This document shows positions 61,301 through 64,000 of a stretch of DNA of 64,000 nt, piece after piece. The stretch is from the NCBI GenBank assembly GCA_029817715.1, contig JARUPY010000083.1, positions 4,216,001 to 4,280,000 on the forward strand. Reading direction: 5' to 3'. The notes below the pieces were generated by a model that made no database searches, was not told the origin of the DNA, and saw only the letters and a list, made by a program, of their open reading frames with translations. Origin of the DNA: Melastoma dodecandrum. Its lineage: Eukaryota; Streptophyta; Magnoliopsida; Myrtales; Melastomataceae. The position numbers were made by a program, and so were the translations under genes. Position 1 is the first letter of the stretch, and each line of letters begins with the position of its first letter.

Positions 61301-63856
61301 CCCTTTTTCCAATATTGAGACCTGACTACATTGAGGGAGTTATGTTCCAAAATAATATTCGCCGAAAAATTACTTTGTGAAATATGGCAGTAACTTTCAA
61401 AATTCGTCAGATACTGCCCATAAATCGGTGTTAAAAACACCGAGTTCGCCTGGGGAAAGCGGTGGGGCACTATTTGGCGAATTTTGAAAGTCGTTTCTCT
61501 ATTTCGCGAAATATTTTCCCGCTAATATTATTTTGGAACAAAGCTCTACATTGAGGAGTTCTAAAACCTGACAATCTAGAGAAATAAGTATGTTTCCATA
61601 AGAATAGACCTGGACTGGTACTCATGTGGTTTTTGCTACCAGATCGTGTCCCATCCATCTTAGGTTTTCTTTCTGCATCACAAGTTTCCTGGTCTAAATT
61701 GCTTGTTTGGTAATTAGTTGGCATTTGCTTTCTGGCCAACTGGGTGAGAGGAAGTGGGTCTTTTGCAGCTAGAAATGGCTGAGGAATGCATGAAGCAGGC
61801 TATTGACTTAAGTGGCTTGTTACTTCTCTATTCTTCCTTGGGCGATGCCGAAGGAATGTCAAGACTTGCAGCCCTTGCTAAAGAGCAAGGGAAGAATAAT
61901 GTTGCATTCTTATGTTTGTTTACATTGGGTAGATTGGAAGATTGTCTCCAGCTGTTGGTGGATAGGTATCCTCTCGTTTACCAATATTACTACAAATCAG
62001 AGGTGCCCTGTGTTTTGACAGGACATGAAGAAGTATATTTCAAATAATATACTTATTTTATCATGCAGCAATCGGCTACCAGAGGCTGCTCTGATGGCCC
62101 GCTCATACCTTCCTAGTAAAGTTTCGGCAATAGTGGCTCTTTGGAGGAACGACCTGAAGAAGGTAGGATGGAGTTTTTCAAATATCAGATTGACATAAGC
62201 TGTACTATCTAGATAGTAGCTGCTTTGCATGATTGACAATAAGAATCTTCTCAGTATTCCTTTTTCTTTATGTTGATCCTTACCTAGGAAAAAACCTATG
62301 GTCTTTTTCCTTCCATTTCATATTATTTCAATTGTTATGTTGGGTATTTGTCATTGGCTAAATAAAAGACCATGGTTATTAGTTACTGACAATTTATCAG
62401 TTCATCTTTGAAAGGCCTTGCTATCTTTCAATTTTAGTTGCGAGCTGGTGTGAATGAATAATAATAAAAGGTACTTTGCAGGTAAATCCTAAGGCCGCGG
62501 AATCTCTAGCTGATCCTGAAGAGTATCCAAATTTATTTGACGATTGGCAAGTTGCCCTTTCTGTTGAATCTAAGGTTTTTGAGAGCAGGTAATCATGATC
62601 CGTTGCTTCTTGACATGTATCTCGTATTGTGTAATTATCTGTCTCGCCTTTATCTGTTGTCTGATCTAGCTTTCCCAAGGGAGGCTTCAAATTTAACTTA
62701 CTCAAGACTGTTGTTGATGATCAAAGGGGCTAGGAGCCCTTATGGTACCAACCTATTCCAATATTCAAGGTGCCAGGCGAAGCATTTACCTGACCGAAAA
62801 AAGACACAAACCTCAAAATATGTTGACAATCTAACATGGAAAACATATCTAGAGGAGAAACGCAGAGTTCTTCTTATGGTCATATCCTGTTGTCTAATTT
62901 TGAGGGATTAAAGAGCAATCCTTTACACTGCTGCACAAGTACAGAATAGGGGTTTGCCTCAGCATACTGTCTTTAAAGTCAAACATTGTCGGCTGAATTA
63001 TCTTTCTTTAACTAAGTCCAAAGCTACCTATATTCTATCGAATACTTTCATGTTCTATATAGTAAATTTTGTCTGGAGGCAAATTAAAATAAAAAATTAC
63101 AATGCAGACAGCCTTAGATAACACAAACAACTAAAAGATAGCTCCACAAAATTACAGTAAAAGTCGAAAAAGCATTACAGTAAAAGTCGAAAAAGCAAGG
63201 CAGAGATTGAGAGGCAGTTGCCTTTCTGACCTGGCGCCTTTTACCAGGCGAGCACCTTTGGTGCTTAAGATAACACTCTGGGGAATTGATGCTTGTGTTT
63301 TCAGCAAAGATTCTGAAACTCTTGCTCTATAGCGTTTGTTATCATTTACTTTTACATTATAGCCATATTCAACCTACATATGCCATGTGATGCATTGCAG
63401 GGGTGTGTTTCCTCCTTCGGAAGAGTATGCCAGGCTCTCTAATAGGTCAACCACTACTCTTGTTGAGGCTTTCAGAAACATGCAAGTGGAGGAAGATCAC
63501 GAGCCACTTGAAAATGGCAACGTTCCTCATGAGGTATAATTTATTCAAAATCTCAGTAGCTTTATTATTAACAAGAAATATACAGTCTTTTAAACTTAGT
63601 TTTTGCTCATATCATTGGGGAATAATCTGTTAAGTATTGCAGCTGCCTGAGTTATGCTTTCTGCTTGTTTGTGCAGGAAGCCAGAACGCATGACCACCAT
63701 GAAGAGGAACATGAAGAAGCAGAAGAAGAAGAATGCCATGATCAAGAAGGAGCCATTGTCGTAGATGCAGATTCAAATGACGGCACCATTCTTGTTAATG
63801 GTAACGAAGCTGAAGAAGAGTGGGGTACGAATAACCAAGGAACTGCGTCGGCCTAA
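55359..63856 (+). CDS. Coatomer subunit beta' (beta'-COP)
   Basis: The COPI coat subunit that binds dilysine cargo signals on Golgi-to-ER vesicles. Twenty-four exons: 55359-55361 (ATG only), 55760-55780, 55857-55918, 56073-56127, 57007-57043, 57146-57471, 57556-57687, 57769-57917, 58196-58264, 58695-58845, 58924-58989, 59103-59291, 59699-59839, 59952-60026, 60104-60280, 60413-60504, 60588-60704, 60816-60930, 61075-61147, 61769-61965, 62069-62162, 62482-62588, 63401-63533, 63677-63856. It begins [20 protein letters not shown], followed by WD repeats ([70 protein letters not shown]), the coatomer WD-associated region and an alpha-solenoid ([20 protein letters not shown]). The tail is acidic and ends NNQGTASA. 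Length is about 920 residues, normal for plants. A fold-back element sits in the intron 61148-61768. All splice phases agree. Confidence 0.95.
61327..61555. mobile_element. Fold-back MULE-like element in a beta'-COP intron, 9-bp target duplication
   Basis: TACATTGAG at 61327-61335 and 61547-61555 flanks a 211-bp element (61336-61546). Ends: left GTTCCAAAATAATATTCGCC, right (reverse complement) GTTCCAAAATAATATTAGCG. These share GTTCC.AAATAA.ATT with the element at 11843-12713. Sub-terminal TTTCAAAATTCG motifs are inverted around a central palindrome TCGGTGTTAAAAACACCGA. It is small, non-coding and well preserved, so a fairly recent insertion. Confidence 0.8.
63152..63198. repeat. Tandem duplication in the beta'-COP intron
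   Basis: A 23-bp unit beginning ATTACAGTAAAAGTCG occurs twice in a row near 63152 and 63175. It is in the 812-bp intron 62589-63400, which shows nothing else. Confidence 0.7.
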
Positions 63857-64000
63857 AAGCAATTTGGTTGGGCTGGTGTGGAAATCCAAATTTTGTCAAC
63901 TGGTGATTAATTAATTCTAAATTGCTACTTGTTTTTCTGTTGATCCACATTGAGTGGCTTTAACATGTTGAGATATAATACATGCTATTAGAAATTAGAG
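63857..64000 (+). other. 3' UTR of the beta'-COP gene
   Basis: AT-rich sequence following the stop codon at 63854-63856; no other feature before the window ends. Confidence 0.5.

Noticed and set aside
1..64000. CRISPR arrays, bacterial operons, prophage
   Set aside because: Introns, a eukaryotic tRNA without CCA and plant gene families show nuclear plant DNA. The repeats seen are transposon-derived, not regularly spaced identical repeats.

Overview
The window is nuclear DNA from a flowering plant, most likely a eudicot. Genes are split by many short introns with GT..AG borders, intergenic DNA is AT-rich and full of transposon debris, and the gene set is plant-specific: PDR-type ABCG transporter, HD-ZIP III, SAWADEE homeodomain protein, the PDX1.2 pseudoenzyme, FLZ zinc finger and MFP1. 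I cannot name the species.

Layout, left to right. 1-3152 (+) is the 3' part of a full-size ABCG/PDR transporter. 4000-4604 holds the left end of a Ty3/gypsy-type LTR retrotransposon (TATA box, LTR end, perfect tRNA-Arg primer binding site, start of gag). It is joined directly to 4605-7421 (+), a 5'-truncated HD-ZIP III gene that has lost its homeodomain, zipper and most of START. 8945-11250 (-) is an SHH1-like SAWADEE homeodomain gene. 11843-13320 contains two fold-back repeat elements. 13715-16695 (+) is a PDIL1-5/1-6-type protein disulfide isomerase with an apparent frameshift, and 17204-19870 (-) a TauE/SafE-family membrane protein. 20000-24280 is mostly AT-rich intergenic DNA. 24285-29761 (+) is a PXA-PX-Nexin_C sorting nexin. 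30988-31911 (+) is single-exon PDX1.2 with a perfect heat-shock element upstream; it converges on 32106-33144 (-), a BAC2-like mitochondrial carrier. 33515-33779 is a hAT-type MITE with an 8-bp target duplication, followed by copia debris. 35155-36893 (+) is an IST1-like ESCRT gene. 37.3-42 kb is repeat-rich retroelement-like DNA. 43480-47087 (+) is an Hsp110-type HSP70 (HSP70-14/15), 48343-49565 (+) an FLZ gene with a damaged zinc-finger exon, 51675-54831 (+) an MFP1-like coiled-coil protein, 54990-55063 (-) tRNA-Arg(TCG), and 55359-63856 (+) the coatomer beta'-COP gene.

The host genes do not form a pathway; they are ordinary housekeeping and regulatory neighbours. Several touch the endomembrane system (sorting nexin, IST1, beta'-COP, PDI) or the heat response (PDX1.2, HSP70), but nothing shows this is more than chance. 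The unusual material is in the mobile DNA. A tRNA-Arg-primed LTR element is fused to a truncated developmental regulator, and the matching tRNA gene lies in the same window. Two copies of a fold-back DNA-transposon family with near-identical ends and 9-bp target duplications are present: one lies upstream of SHH1 (a factor that in Arabidopsis recruits Pol IV for siRNA production), the other in a beta'-COP intron. Exon borders below were read by eye from splice motifs, reading frame and remembered family sequence; no alignment or expression data were used.
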